A stretch of 5,578 bases of DNA, taken from positions 1 through 5,578 of the forward strand of contig JAEWIW010000105.1 of NCBI GenBank assembly GCA_023386855.1. Reading direction: 5' to 3'. Each line of letters opens with the position of its first letter. Position 1 is the first letter of the stretch. The translations under genes were made by a program, and so were the position numbers. The stretch is from Bacteroidota bacterium. Its GTDB lineage: Bacteria > Bacteroidota > Bacteroidia > Chitinophagales > Chitinophagaceae. This document shows positions 1 through 5,578 of the stretch, piece after piece. The notes under the pieces were generated by a model, which was not told the origin of the DNA, ran no database searches, and saw only the letters and a list, made by a program, of their open reading frames with translations.

Positions 1-1283
1 TAAAAGAATCCTCCCCTTGCCACTTCGGTAACCAGCACACCAGCCCTTAAACCGATTCGCTGTTTTTGTTCGCGGGTTAGCGGTGTAAACGAAGCGCCAA
101 GCCTGTTTAAAATTTCAGTGGTAGACCGGTCGGCAGTTGCTCTTGATTCTTTTTCCGCTTTGAGGGTCACCGTTGTGTTCCTCGACTGCCCATTGCGCAG
201 GTAACTTAATTCTACTTTATCTCCAGGTCTCTGCCTTGCTATTCTTTCTGAAAATTCAGCAGAGGAATAAAGCGCATTTCCATTGATGCTCTGTATGATA
301 TCGCCTTCCTTCAATCCCGCTGCAGCAGCGGCCCCACCAGGTTGAACATCCGTGATAAAAACACCCTTGACCTCACCGGGGTTGATGCCCTGTGCCTTTA
401 GATAACGGTCTTCATCAAGCGGTGAAGGAAAGGAAACACCCAGCACTCCCCTTCTTACTTCGCCGTACTGCTTGATATCGTCAAGCACTTTCTTTGCAAG
501 GTTAACCGGGATGGCAAATGCATAACCGGCATAACTTCCGGTCAGTGAAGCTATGGCTGCATTGATGCCGACCAGTTCCCCGGAGGTATTGACCAGCGCG
601 CCTCCACTATTACCGGGATTGATGGCCGCATCGGTTTGAATAAAGGATTCAATACCGGTATTCCCACCAGTTCCCTGGCCACCGGGCTGGTTGATGATGC
701 CAATGCTCCTGCCCTTGGCACTGACGATTCCGGCTGTAACGGTTGTATTCAATGAGTAAGGATAACCTACCGCGAGCACCCATTCCCCAACCTGGACATT
801 ATCCGAATTACCGAGCTTTACTACAGGCAGGTTATTGGCATTGACCTTTAATAAAGCCAGGTCTGTGTTTGGATCGCGCCCAACCAATTTTGCTTCAAAT
901 GACCTGCGGTCGGGGTAAATGACTTCAATGCTGGTAGCATTTTCCACCACATGGTTATTGGTAGCGATATACCCATCAGCGCTGATCGTAACACCAGAAC
1001 CCATACCCATCGCCACCGGCTGATCGGGTTGTTGTGTACCAAAGAGCTGGTCGAACGGATTACCCGATTGTTCATTACCTGCATACATGGTTTTGATATG
1101 TACAACAGCAGGGGTCACTTCTTTGGCAGCTGCAACAAAATTCATATCTCCTCCTGCATTTACAGCTTTTACTTCACCAACACTATCCGCGATGGGCTTT
1201 GGGTTGGAAGGCTTACAGGATGGAATACCCTGCATGATGCAAAACAGGCTGATCATGCCAGGCAGCAATAAATATTTTTTCAT
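1..1283 (-). CDS. DegP/HtrA-family periplasmic serine protease with PDZ domains (3' end cut by window)
   Basis: This encodes a trypsin-like S1C (HtrA/DegP/DegQ) protease, which degrades or refolds damaged envelope proteins. 427 complete codons are visible from the ATG at 1283-1281; the last two bases (TA) are an unfinished codon, so the C-terminus is outside. The catalytic triad is complete: His111 in TNNHVVENA, Asp141 in NTDLALLKV and Ser226 in NPGNSGGAL. An LA-like loop (about 67-90) precedes the protease core (about 92-270). PDZ1 spans about 277-375, with the ligand-binding loop RRGVLGV at its start and GLKEGDII near 323-330. A second PDZ begins near 393 and is truncated at GVLVTEVARGGFF. 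The N-terminus has a hydrophobic segment ending in GIPSC (Cys23), which could be a lipobox or part of an uncleaved anchor. The gene lies 57 bases downstream of sdpI on the same strand with no clear terminator between, so readthrough is possible. Family call very sure; DegP versus DegQ cannot be decided. Confidence 0.96.
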   Translation of the reverse strand, partial: MKKYLLLPGMISLFCIMQGIPSCKPSNPKPIADSVGEVKAVNAGGDMNFVAAAKEVTPAVVHIKTMYAGNEQSGNPFDQLFGTQQPDQPVAMGMGSGVTISADGYIATNNHVVENATSIEVIYPDRRSFEAKLVGRDPNTDLALLKVNANNLPVVKLGNSDNVQVGEWVLAVGYPYSLNTTVTAGIVSAKGRSIGIINQPGGQGTGGNTGIESFIQTDAAINPGNSGGALVNTSGELVGINAAIASLTGSYAGYAFAIPVNLAKKVLDDIKQYGEVRRGVLGVSFPSPLDEDRYLKAQGINPGEVKGVFITDVQPGGAAAAAGLKEGDIIQSINGNALYSSAEFSERIARQRPGDKVELSYLRNGQSRNTTVTLKAEKESRATADRSTTEILNRLGASFTPLTREQKQRIGLRAGVLVTEVARGGFF

Positions 1284-1339
1284 GTAAAAAGGATTATAAC
1301 ATGAATTTACGCTGGAATTATTGTGCCAATGGTAGCTTT

Positions 1340-2002
1340 TTAAGACTGGAGCTTCCTGGATTGCTTTTTATAATCCAGGTAGGAATATCCAACAGGAATG
1401 AGCACCATCAATACAAAAACGACTATTGAACCGGTGATCATGGGCGTTTCATTTTTTAAAAATATGGCGATCAGCAGCAGCAGGAGGCCACCTCCAACCC
1501 ATAAACGGCCGGCAAGTCGGTGTGTATTCTTCCACACATTTTCATTTTCAAGTGTCCATGGCGTGCGTATCCCGATAAAATAATTTGGCCTAAGACCCTG
1601 GAAATAATTTCCCATCAGGATGATCATTACACCTATAAGCCCGATCATGTACTGCGGGTTTTTCATTGAGCCTTCTTTGGATACATACAGCATATAGCAA
1701 CTGAATAAGGAGAAGAACAGGGTAAGGATGAAGCGGAACTGGTAATACTTCCCTCCCATCAAATGGATCTTCTTCTTTGGATCCAGGGCGGGTATAACCC
1801 ACATCACAATGTACATGATCAGTCCTATCCCAGCAGGTAGGAATACCAGGAAAGTTCTTGACGACCAGTCGTCGGCCTGCCCATGCACATCAAAATGGGT
1901 GGGAACCTTTTCCGGCAGCTGGTCCCAGATCATGGCCAGGTAAATGTAGGGTATGATCAATAAGGCGATCATCCATAATTCTTTCCAATACTTGTTCATC
2001 AT
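1340..2002 (-). CDS. sdpI: SdpI-like integral membrane protein (DUF1648 plus SdpI domain)
   Basis: This is a 220-residue polytopic membrane protein of the SdpI family. Hydrophobic segments lie at about 10-26, 51-71, 90-107, 117-134, 167-183 and 188-208, giving roughly six membrane spans. The DUF1648 signature LPEKVPTHFDVHGQADDW is at 29-46. The SdpI-domain signature lies at about 144-168: GIRTPWTLENE, then VWKNTHRLAGRLW. In Bacillus subtilis, SdpI protects against the SDP killing peptide and also binds the repressor SdpR to switch on its own operon; the same coupling is inferred here only from the paired gene order. The start ATG overlaps the stop of the upstream repressor gene (ATGA at 2002-1999), indicating translational coupling. 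A second in-frame ATG follows at once, so Met1 or Met2 could be used. No toxin gene of the SdpC type is seen nearby, so the role may be general membrane-stress sensing instead of immunity. Confidence 0.92.
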   Translation of the reverse strand: MMNKYWKELWMIALLIIPYIYLAMIWDQLPEKVPTHFDVHGQADDWSSRTFLVFLPAGIGLIMYIVMWVIPALDPKKKIHLMGGKYYQFRFILTLFFSLFSCYMLYVSKEGSMKNPQYMIGLIGVMIILMGNYFQGLRPNYFIGIRTPWTLENENVWKNTHRLAGRLWVGGGLLLLLIAIFLKNETPMITGSIVVFVLMVLIPVGYSYLDYKKQSRKLQS

Positions 2003-2256
2003 TTCTTTTTTAGGGTGATAAAAAACTGGAGGATATCATCCACAACGGTTGTATTCAGCGAATAAGTAATGAACTGACCCTGTTTGATGGCCGTCACCAA
2101 CCCGGCGCGCTTGAGCTTGTCGAGGTGATGAGAGATACTCGGGGCCGACATATCAAATTTCGCGGCAATCTCGCCAGCAGTCATATCACGCCGGCGAAGC
2201 ATCTTGAGTATCTCCCGCCTTGCAGGATCGTTCAATGCTTTGAACACTTCATTCAT
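1999..2256 (-). CDS. sdpR: SdpR-like ArsR-family transcriptional repressor
   Basis: This is an 85-residue winged-helix regulator of the ArsR/SmtB superfamily, SdpR type. It opens with MNEVFKALNDPARREIL, the usual start of this subfamily. The helix-turn-helix is at about 27-54, with the recognition helix in SAPSISHHLDKLKRAGLV. The wing follows as IKQGQFITYSLN (about 58-68). The ELCVCDL-like metal site of ArsR and SmtB is absent, so a metal sensor is unlikely. The frame is open further upstream to an ATG at 2289-2287, adding 11 residues. I chose the ATG at 2256-2254 because the conserved N-terminus begins there and because the candidate promoter's -7 box and an inverted repeat lie on top of the longer start. 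The stop overlaps the sdpI start by four bases, forming a two-gene operon. By analogy with B. subtilis it likely represses its own operon and is relieved by SdpI. Confidence 0.93.
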   Translation of the reverse strand: MNEVFKALNDPARREILKMLRRRDMTAGEIAAKFDMSAPSISHHLDKLKRAGLVTAIKQGQFITYSLNTTVVDDILQFFITLKKK

Positions 2257-2287
2257 CTGGTCGTTTTCAATTGTTATAAAATTATAC

Positions 2288-2307
2288 AATTAGACAAATA
2301 TCTAATT
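2288..2307 (-). promoter_or_regulatory. Candidate SdpR operator: perfect 7-bp inverted repeat
   Basis: The arms AATTAGA (2288-2294) and TCTAATT (2301-2307) are perfect inverted repeats around the six bases CAAATA. A second, overlapping dyad has arms AATTGT (2269-2274) and ACAATT (2286-2291) with 11 bases between. The first dyad covers the putative -7 promoter element of sdpRI, and both lie upstream of the chosen sdpR start, which is the usual place for an ArsR-family autorepressor site. The symmetry is seen directly; binding by SdpR is inferred. Confidence 0.65.
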
Positions 2308-2325
2308 ATTATTTTAAAATTCAAA
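2295..2325 (-). promoter_or_regulatory. Candidate Bacteroidota-type promoter of sdpRI
   Basis: Read on the minus strand, TTTG (2325-2322) is followed after 19 bases by GATATTTG (2302-2295). This matches the Bacteroidota primary-sigma pattern of a -33 TTTG and a -7 TAnnTTTG, with one mismatch in the -7 box. Transcription would start near 2290, leaving a leader of roughly 30-35 bases before the ATG at 2256. This argues against the longer sdpR start at 2289. Confidence 0.6.
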
Positions 2326-2331
2326 GTGATC

Positions 2332-2348
2332 GAAAAAAACTTTTTTTC
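2332..2348. repeat. Perfect A/T-tract palindrome (G A7 C T7 C)
   Basis: Seven A residues and seven T residues flank a single C, with G and C closing the ends, giving 8-bp arms around one central base. It sits just upstream of the sdpRI -33 element in the divergent region. A-tract DNA here could bend the helix or act like an UP element. A terminator is unlikely because no gene ends nearby. The rest of 2349-2467 holds nothing I recognise. Confidence 0.5.
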
Positions 2349-2467
2349 ATTGCTTGTTTACCATTTCAATTTATTCTTCCGAATATTAAGCATTGACACA
2401 ACATTTCCTGGCCGGCTCATTCTCATTCAATATTTTCCATTGATTTTATCCTGGAAAATTCCGCCGC

Positions 2468-2497
2468 TTGCAATTCGCTTCAAATACCTGAATTTTG
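2468..2497 (+). promoter_or_regulatory. Candidate Bacteroidota-type promoter of the TonB-dependent receptor
   Basis: TTG (2468-2470) is followed after 19 bases by GAATTTTG (2490-2497), again one mismatch from TAnnTTTG. Transcription would start close to 2501-2503 and leave an unusually short leader of about 12-14 bases before the ATG at 2515. The leader is mostly T-rich with no purine-rich Shine-Dalgarno sequence. No cobalamin riboswitch motif is present between 2308 and 2514. Confidence 0.45.
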
Positions 2498-2514
2498 CCC
2501 ACGATTTTTTTTCT

Positions 2515-4434
2515 ATGCAAAGAACCTATCCTTTACTGCTGTTAATTTCAGCGTTGTTAATTTTCTCTCCTGCTATAATGGCCCAGGAAGAAGTAGAACT
2601 TGACCCGGTAACCATTACCGCTTCCTTATACCCCGTTCCTGCATCGGGAACAGGAAGAAATATTATTACGATACAGGGAGATCATTTCCGGAAATTTCCC
2701 ATTCACTCGCTCGACGACCTGCTGCGGTATATACCGGGGATCGAGATACAGGCCCGCGGACCGCAGGGTTCACAAAGTGATATTGTTTTAAGAGGCGCCA
2801 CCTTCCAGCAGTCGCTGGTAGTGCTTGATGGCATCCGCCTGAATGACCCTAACACAGGGCATTTCAGCAGTTATATTCCTATCTCCCCTGCAGAGATCGA
2901 TCGCATTGAAGTACTGAAAGGTGCATCATCGGGCATCTATGGTTCCGAAGCAGTAGGTGGAGTGATCAATATCATCACAAAATCATTTTCAGCGAAAAAG
3001 AACCAGCTGAAAAAAAATATCAGCATGGGAGTAACAGGAGGAGAATATGGATTGTTTAATGTAAATGCCGGTGGATTTGTTCAGCAGAACAACACCGCGG
3101 TTGCAGCAGGGATCCTGTCGAACAATTCCAACGGGCAGCCTCAAAGAGGCACCCGCGGAGGTTTTCATAACAGTACAGGTTCTTTGTCGCTCAAACAATT
3201 TTTCAATGATGCCTGGTCCTTATCCCTTCGCAGTGCATATGATGAAAGAAAGTTTGATGCACAGAATTTTTACACCAGCTTTCTTTCCGATACGGCCAAT
3301 GAAAAAGTAGCAACACAATGGAACCAGGCCAGGATCAGTTACCAGAAAGTTCGACATACCATTGCTTTTGATGCAGGCTATAAAACAGTGAAAGATATAT
3401 ATCAATACAATCCTTCCTCAACGGCTAACAATAACCGATCGGCATTAATGCAGTTTCAATTGACCGATCATCTCCGGGTGAGTGAACATACTACCATCAG
3501 TACAGGCGCGCAATATATTCACAAAAAGATCCGGTCAAACGATCGCGGTAACCATGAACTTGACCAGGCAGCAGGCATTGCCATTGTTAATCAAAAATGG
3601 GGCGACTTCACGGCTAGTCCATCGGTACGGCTCGACTGGACCAGCATCCGTGGGTGGGAACTGGTACCGCAATTGAATCTTAGCTACCATACCAGTCACA
3701 TGCAACTGAGAGCTAGTGCCGGCAAAACCATCAGGGACGCGGATTTCACCGAGTTGTACAACAATTACAATAAAGCATTGGTAACCGGTGGAAGCATTGG
3801 CAATCCAGGGCTTTTTGCAGAAAGATCACTCAATTACGAGATCGGCGCTGACTATTTTATGTTCCCTGCTTTCAAGATCTCGGCTACACTTTTCCAGCGC
3901 AGGCAGGAGCAACTGATCGACTGGGTAACCACTGCTTATAGCGATATGCCCAGGAAGGATAATCTTTCACCGACGGACACTTATGCATTGGCAAAGAACC
4001 TTGCGAAAGTCAATACATCAGGACTTGAACTAGATATGCAGTTAAGGAAAGAGATCAGCAGTCAACAGGATGTTTTCATGTCGCTTGGTCTCACCTGGCT
4101 TGATACGGATATCAAGGAAGCGAAGCCATCATTTTATCTTTCTTCCCATGCAAAATTCCTTACCAACTTCAATGTTATGTACACTGCAGGAAGAGTAACA
4201 TTTACTGCAAATGGAATTTATAAACATCGTCAACCACAAACGGCTTCAGCCATTCATGCAAAGCTGAACAGTGATTATTTTGTATTGAATGGTAAACTGA
4301 ATGTATCGCTTGGTAAGCGGTTGTCTGTTTTCACACAGGTAGATAATATCCTGGATACAGATTACAGCGACTTGCTGGGATCACAAATGCCCGGAAGATG
4401 GTGGATGGGAGGAGTGGTTTACGAGTTTAAGTGA
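2515..4434 (+). CDS. TonB-dependent outer-membrane receptor (BtuB/CirA/FepA type)
   Basis: This is a 639-residue TonB-dependent receptor, which imports a scarce ligand across the outer membrane using energy from TonB-ExbBD. The signal peptide is about 1-24 (hydrophobic LLLLISALLIFSPAIMA, then QEEVEL). A TonB-box-like stretch, LDPVTITAS, follows at 29-37. The plug domain runs about 47-157, with hallmarks LDDLLRYIPGIEI, IVLRGATFQQSLVVLDGIRLND, IDRIEVLKGASSGIYGSEAVGG and INIITK. The rest (about 165-639) is the beta-barrel, ending in the typical VDNILDTDYSDL, PGRWWMGGVVYEF signature plus a terminal Lys. There is no N-terminal carboxypeptidase-like domain and no SusD partner, so it is not a SusC-type glycan transporter. 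Its length is near that of BtuB and CirA. The frame is open upstream to 2125, but that part overlaps sdpR and lacks a signal peptide, so the start at 2515 is preferred. Ligand unknown: siderophore, cobalamin or another metal chelate are all possible. Confidence 0.95.
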   Translation: MQRTYPLLLLISALLIFSPAIMAQEEVELDPVTITASLYPVPASGTGRNIITIQGDHFRKFPIHSLDDLLRYIPGIEIQARGPQGSQSDIVLRGATFQQSLVVLDGIRLNDPNTGHFSSYIPISPAEIDRIEVLKGASSGIYGSEAVGGVINIITKSFSAKKNQLKKNISMGVTGGEYGLFNVNAGGFVQQNNTAVAAGILSNNSNGQPQRGTRGGFHNSTGSLSLKQFFNDAWSLSLRSAYDERKFDAQNFYTSFLSDTANEKVATQWNQARISYQKVRHTIAFDAGYKTVKDIYQYNPSSTANNNRSALMQFQLTDHLRVSEHTTISTGAQYIHKKIRSNDRGNHELDQAAGIAIVNQKWGDFTASPSVRLDWTSIRGWELVPQLNLSYHTSHMQLRASAGKTIRDADFTELYNNYNKALVTGGSIGNPGLFAERSLNYEIGADYFMFPAFKISATLFQRRQEQLIDWVTTAYSDMPRKDNLSPTDTYALAKNLAKVNTSGLELDMQLRKEISSQQDVFMSLGLTWLDTDIKEAKPSFYLSSHAKFLTNFNVMYTAGRVTFTANGIYKHRQPQTASAIHAKLNSDYFVLNGKLNVSLGKRLSVFTQVDNILDTDYSDLLGSQMPGRWWMGGVVYEFK

Positions 4435-4443
4435 CGCAAAACT

Positions 4444-4471
4444 GGACCGTGGACCGGGGACCGGGGACCGA
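4444..4471 (+). repeat. Four tandem GGACCGN heptamers
   Basis: The units are GGACCGT, GGACCGG, GGACCGG and GGACCGA, tandem with a strict 7-base period. They begin 10 bases after the receptor's stop codon and are followed by an A-run (4471-4476). The block is far more GC-rich than its surroundings. It is the first half of a larger heptamer-based region. Confidence 0.9.
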
Positions 4472-4475
4472 AAAA

Positions 4476-4566
4476 ACAAGTGATTAGTTATCAATTAGTG
4501 ATTAATTATTAGTTATTAGTTGAATTCACTTGTCACTAGTCACTAATCACTAGTCACTAACAACTA
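4476..4566. repeat. AT-rich heptamer repeats in inverted arrangement between convergent genes
   Basis: The left half (4480-4521) breaks into 7-base units such as ATTAGTG, ATTAATT, ATTAGTT and ATTAGTT. The right half holds TCACTAG and TCACTAA alternating twice (4533-4560), so that a 14-base unit is perfectly duplicated. The two halves are roughly inverted around the palindrome TGAATTCA (4521-4528). Perfect matching arms include GTGATTAGT (4480-4488) with ACTAATCAC (4542-4550), and ACAAGTGA (4476-4483) with TCACTTGT (4526-4533). The array runs into the stop codon of the convergent lipoprotein gene (4564-4566). A folded transcript could end transcription from both sides, but no classical stem plus U-tract is present. 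Confidence 0.8.
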
Positions 4567-4983
4567 CTTCACTTTCCTAAAGGTTTTCATCACTCCATCA
4601 GCATATTCATCGGAAAGATATAAAAGGTTGGATTCCATTTTTTCTACCATCCATCCACCGCCATGAGAGAACTGGATGAATACTTTTTGCGTATGATCGT
4701 GCACGCATGTTCGGTTAGACAAAGTATATGTTCCCTGCTCTGTTATATCTCCATTGGTCCTGATAATATATTTATTACCCGAACCAAGCTCTATCTTCAC
4801 GGATTTGCCTGTATTAATTGGCGTATCATGGATATGATCTGCAATGCCGCCATCGGTCCGAAGCCATTGCCATGCGCCCGGCAGGATATTCGTTTCTTCG
4901 ATGATCACTTTATCTTTATTGCACGACTGGCCTCCAAAAACCACCATACAAATAAATAGCGCTCCTGATAACCTGGTAATCAT
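4564..4983 (-). CDS. Small lipoprotein, probably lipocalin-like
   Basis: This is a 139-residue exported protein. The N-terminus MITRLSGALFICMVVFGGQSC has a short charged start, a hydrophobic stretch and a lipobox-like GQSC, with Cys21 the likely lipidated residue; NKDK follows, as is common in Bacteroidota lipoproteins. The mature part (about 34-139) is beta-rich in appearance, opening LPGAWQWLRTDGGI and continuing with KSVKIELGSGNKYII, GDITEQGTYTLSN and FIQFSHGGGWMVEKM, then NLLYLSDEYADG. This G-x-W...GG...GTY pattern resembles the short lipocalin-like proteins of Bacteroidota, which form single beta-barrels or sheets; the ligand is unknown. It converges on the receptor gene and is divergent from the DJ-1 family gene, so it appears to be a single-gene unit. 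The lipoprotein call is firm; the fold assignment is tentative and no function can be given. Confidence 0.83.
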   Translation of the reverse strand: MITRLSGALFICMVVFGGQSCNKDKVIIEETNILPGAWQWLRTDGGIADHIHDTPINTGKSVKIELGSGNKYIIRTNGDITEQGTYTLSNRTCVHDHTQKVFIQFSHGGGWMVEKMESNLLYLSDEYADGVMKTFRKVK

Positions 4984-5024
4984 AATGTCATTTTGCAGGT
5001 TGACAAAGGCCTAAAATAAAACGT

Positions 5025-5065
5025 TGCATTATGGCTATTCTTTCATGGGAATGATTATTGATGCA
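5025..5065. promoter_or_regulatory. Imperfect dyad in the divergent spacer
   Basis: In the 129-base spacer between the lipoprotein and DJ-1 family genes, TGCAT (5025-5029) pairs with ATGCA (5061-5065) and ATTC (5037-5040) with GAAT (5049-5052). The two arm pairs share nearly one centre (7 and 8 unpaired bases on each side). It could be an operator for either divergent gene or chance. I see no convincing TAnnTTTG promoter element in this spacer. Confidence 0.25.
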
Positions 5066-5112
5066 GTTCCGGTCGTTACGCGCTACCGTGTTACAATTTA
5101 AAATATTGAAAT

Positions 5113-5578
5113 ATGAAAGTATTATTTGTACTGACTTCCCATAGTGAACTGGGGAATACCGGCAAAAAAACCGGGTTCTGGATTGAAGAATTTGCTGCTC
5201 CATATTATGTTTTAAGGGATGCTGGAGTGGATATTACCCTGGCTTCTCCAAAAGGTGGTCAACCGCCCATTGACCCAAAAAGTGACGCCCCCGAAAGCCA
5301 GACACCAGCAACAAAAAGATTCAAGGAGGATAAAGAATTGCAGGAGCTTTTAGCCAATACTAAAAAATTATCAACACTATCAGCAGATAACTTTGATGGT
5401 ATATTTTATCCAGGCGGCCATGGCCCACTGTGGGATCTTTCAAACGATGCTGATTCCATCAGGCTTATTGAAAACTTCTGGAAGAATAAAAAACCTGTGG
5501 CAGCAGTTTGCCATGCGCCATCTGTTTTATTGAAAGTTAAAGATGAGAACGGTCAGCCGCTGGTGAAAGGAAAAAAAG
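5113..5578 (+). CDS. DJ-1/PfpI family protein, Hsp31-like (3' end cut by window)
   Basis: 155 complete codons are visible with the frame still open at the right edge. It belongs to the class I glutamine-amidotransferase-like DJ-1/PfpI superfamily, close in pattern to the Hsp31-like branch. Visible marks are MKVLFVLTSH at the first beta-strand; TGFWIEEFAAPYYVLRDAG at 20-38, with Glu26 the likely conserved acid; VDITLASPKGGQPPIDPKS (39-57); FDGIFYPGGHGPLWDL (94-109); and the nucleophile elbow VAAVCHAPSVLL, with Cys133 and His134. Members are cytoplasmic proteins reported as glutathione-independent glyoxalases (glyoxalase III type), protein deglycases (disputed) or chaperones. Which activity applies here cannot be told. 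There is no sign peptide. The ATG is preceded by A-rich sequence (TATTGAAAT) instead of a strong Shine-Dalgarno, normal for Bacteroidota. It is divergent from the lipoprotein gene. About a third of the usual length (roughly 225-230 residues) is missing. Confidence 0.93.
   Translation, partial: MKVLFVLTSHSELGNTGKKTGFWIEEFAAPYYVLRDAGVDITLASPKGGQPPIDPKSDAPESQTPATKRFKEDKELQELLANTKKLSTLSADNFDGIFYPGGHGPLWDLSNDADSIRLIENFWKNKKPVAAVCHAPSVLLKVKDENGQPLVKGKK

Noticed and set aside
1..3. A true stop codon for HtrA at the left edge
   Set aside because: Only TA of the last codon is visible; the second PDZ domain is unfinished there and the family normally continues, so Tyr is more likely than a stop.
951..1271. 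Plus-strand open frame of 106 codons opposite the HtrA gene
   Set aside because: Its translation shows no domain pattern and lies wholly antisense to a strongly conserved protease.
2257..2289. Longer start for the SdpR-like repressor (ATG at 2289)
   Set aside because: The family consensus begins at MNEVFKAL (ATG at 2256), and the predicted transcription start falls near 2290, leaving no leader for the longer form.
2125..2514. N-terminal extension of the TonB-dependent receptor by 130 residues (open frame from 2125)
   Set aside because: It overlaps sdpR on the other strand, covers the sdpRI promoter and places the signal peptide inside the protein; the ATG at 2515 starts a clean signal peptide.
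2308..2514. Cobalamin riboswitch before the receptor gene
   Set aside because: I looked for the B12-box core and the GCCACTG element and found neither.
4444..4566. CRISPR array or insertion-sequence remnant
   Set aside because: The units are 7 bases with no spacers, and there is no transposase fragment, clean terminal inverted repeat pair or target duplication.
4663..4959. Plus-strand open frame of 98 codons opposite the lipoprotein gene
   Set aside because: The minus-strand frame has a signal peptide and lipobox; the plus-strand product looks like antisense noise.
4988..5203. Minus-strand open frame of 71 codons across the lipoprotein/DJ-1 spacer
   Set aside because: It runs antisense through the conserved start of the DJ-1 family gene and its product resembles nothing recognisable.

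Overview
The window looks like a chromosomal segment of a Bacteroidota bacterium, plausibly Chitinophagaceae or a relative. The clues are the style of the TonB-dependent receptor, small lipoproteins with a Cys-Asn-Lys-Asp start after the lipobox, weak Shine-Dalgarno signals, and two promoter-like pairs of the Bacteroidota type (TTTG or TTG, 19 bases, then a near match to TAnnTTTG). The lineage is inferred from sequence style, not from a search. No mobile element, tRNA, rRNA or CRISPR array is visible.

Layout. 1-1283 (minus) is a DegP/HtrA-type periplasmic serine protease, cut by the left edge inside its second PDZ domain. 1340-2002 and 1999-2256 (minus) are an SdpI-like membrane protein and an SdpR-like ArsR-family repressor. 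They overlap by ATGA and run toward the protease gene. A divergent intergenic region (2257-2514) holds a promoter and overlapping inverted repeats for sdpRI and a separate promoter-like pair for the next gene. 2515-4434 (plus) is a 639-residue TonB-dependent outer-membrane receptor. It is followed by about 120 bases of heptanucleotide repeats (4444-4566), lying between the receptor and a convergent lipocalin-like lipoprotein gene (4564-4983, minus). After a 129-base divergent spacer, 5113 to the right edge (plus) is a DJ-1/PfpI (Hsp31-like) family protein, cut by the window end.

How they fit together. Most of the products act in or sense the cell envelope: a periplasmic quality-control protease, an SdpI-type membrane sensor/immunity protein with its repressor, an outer-membrane transporter and a lipoprotein. 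By analogy with Bacillus subtilis, SdpI would take SdpR away from its operator when the membrane is challenged. No SdpC-like toxin gene is present here. The DJ-1 family protein would act in the cytoplasm on carbonyl or protein-damage stress. The most unusual pieces are the all-heptamer repeat block between the convergent genes and the compact self-regulatory promoter/operator of sdpRI.
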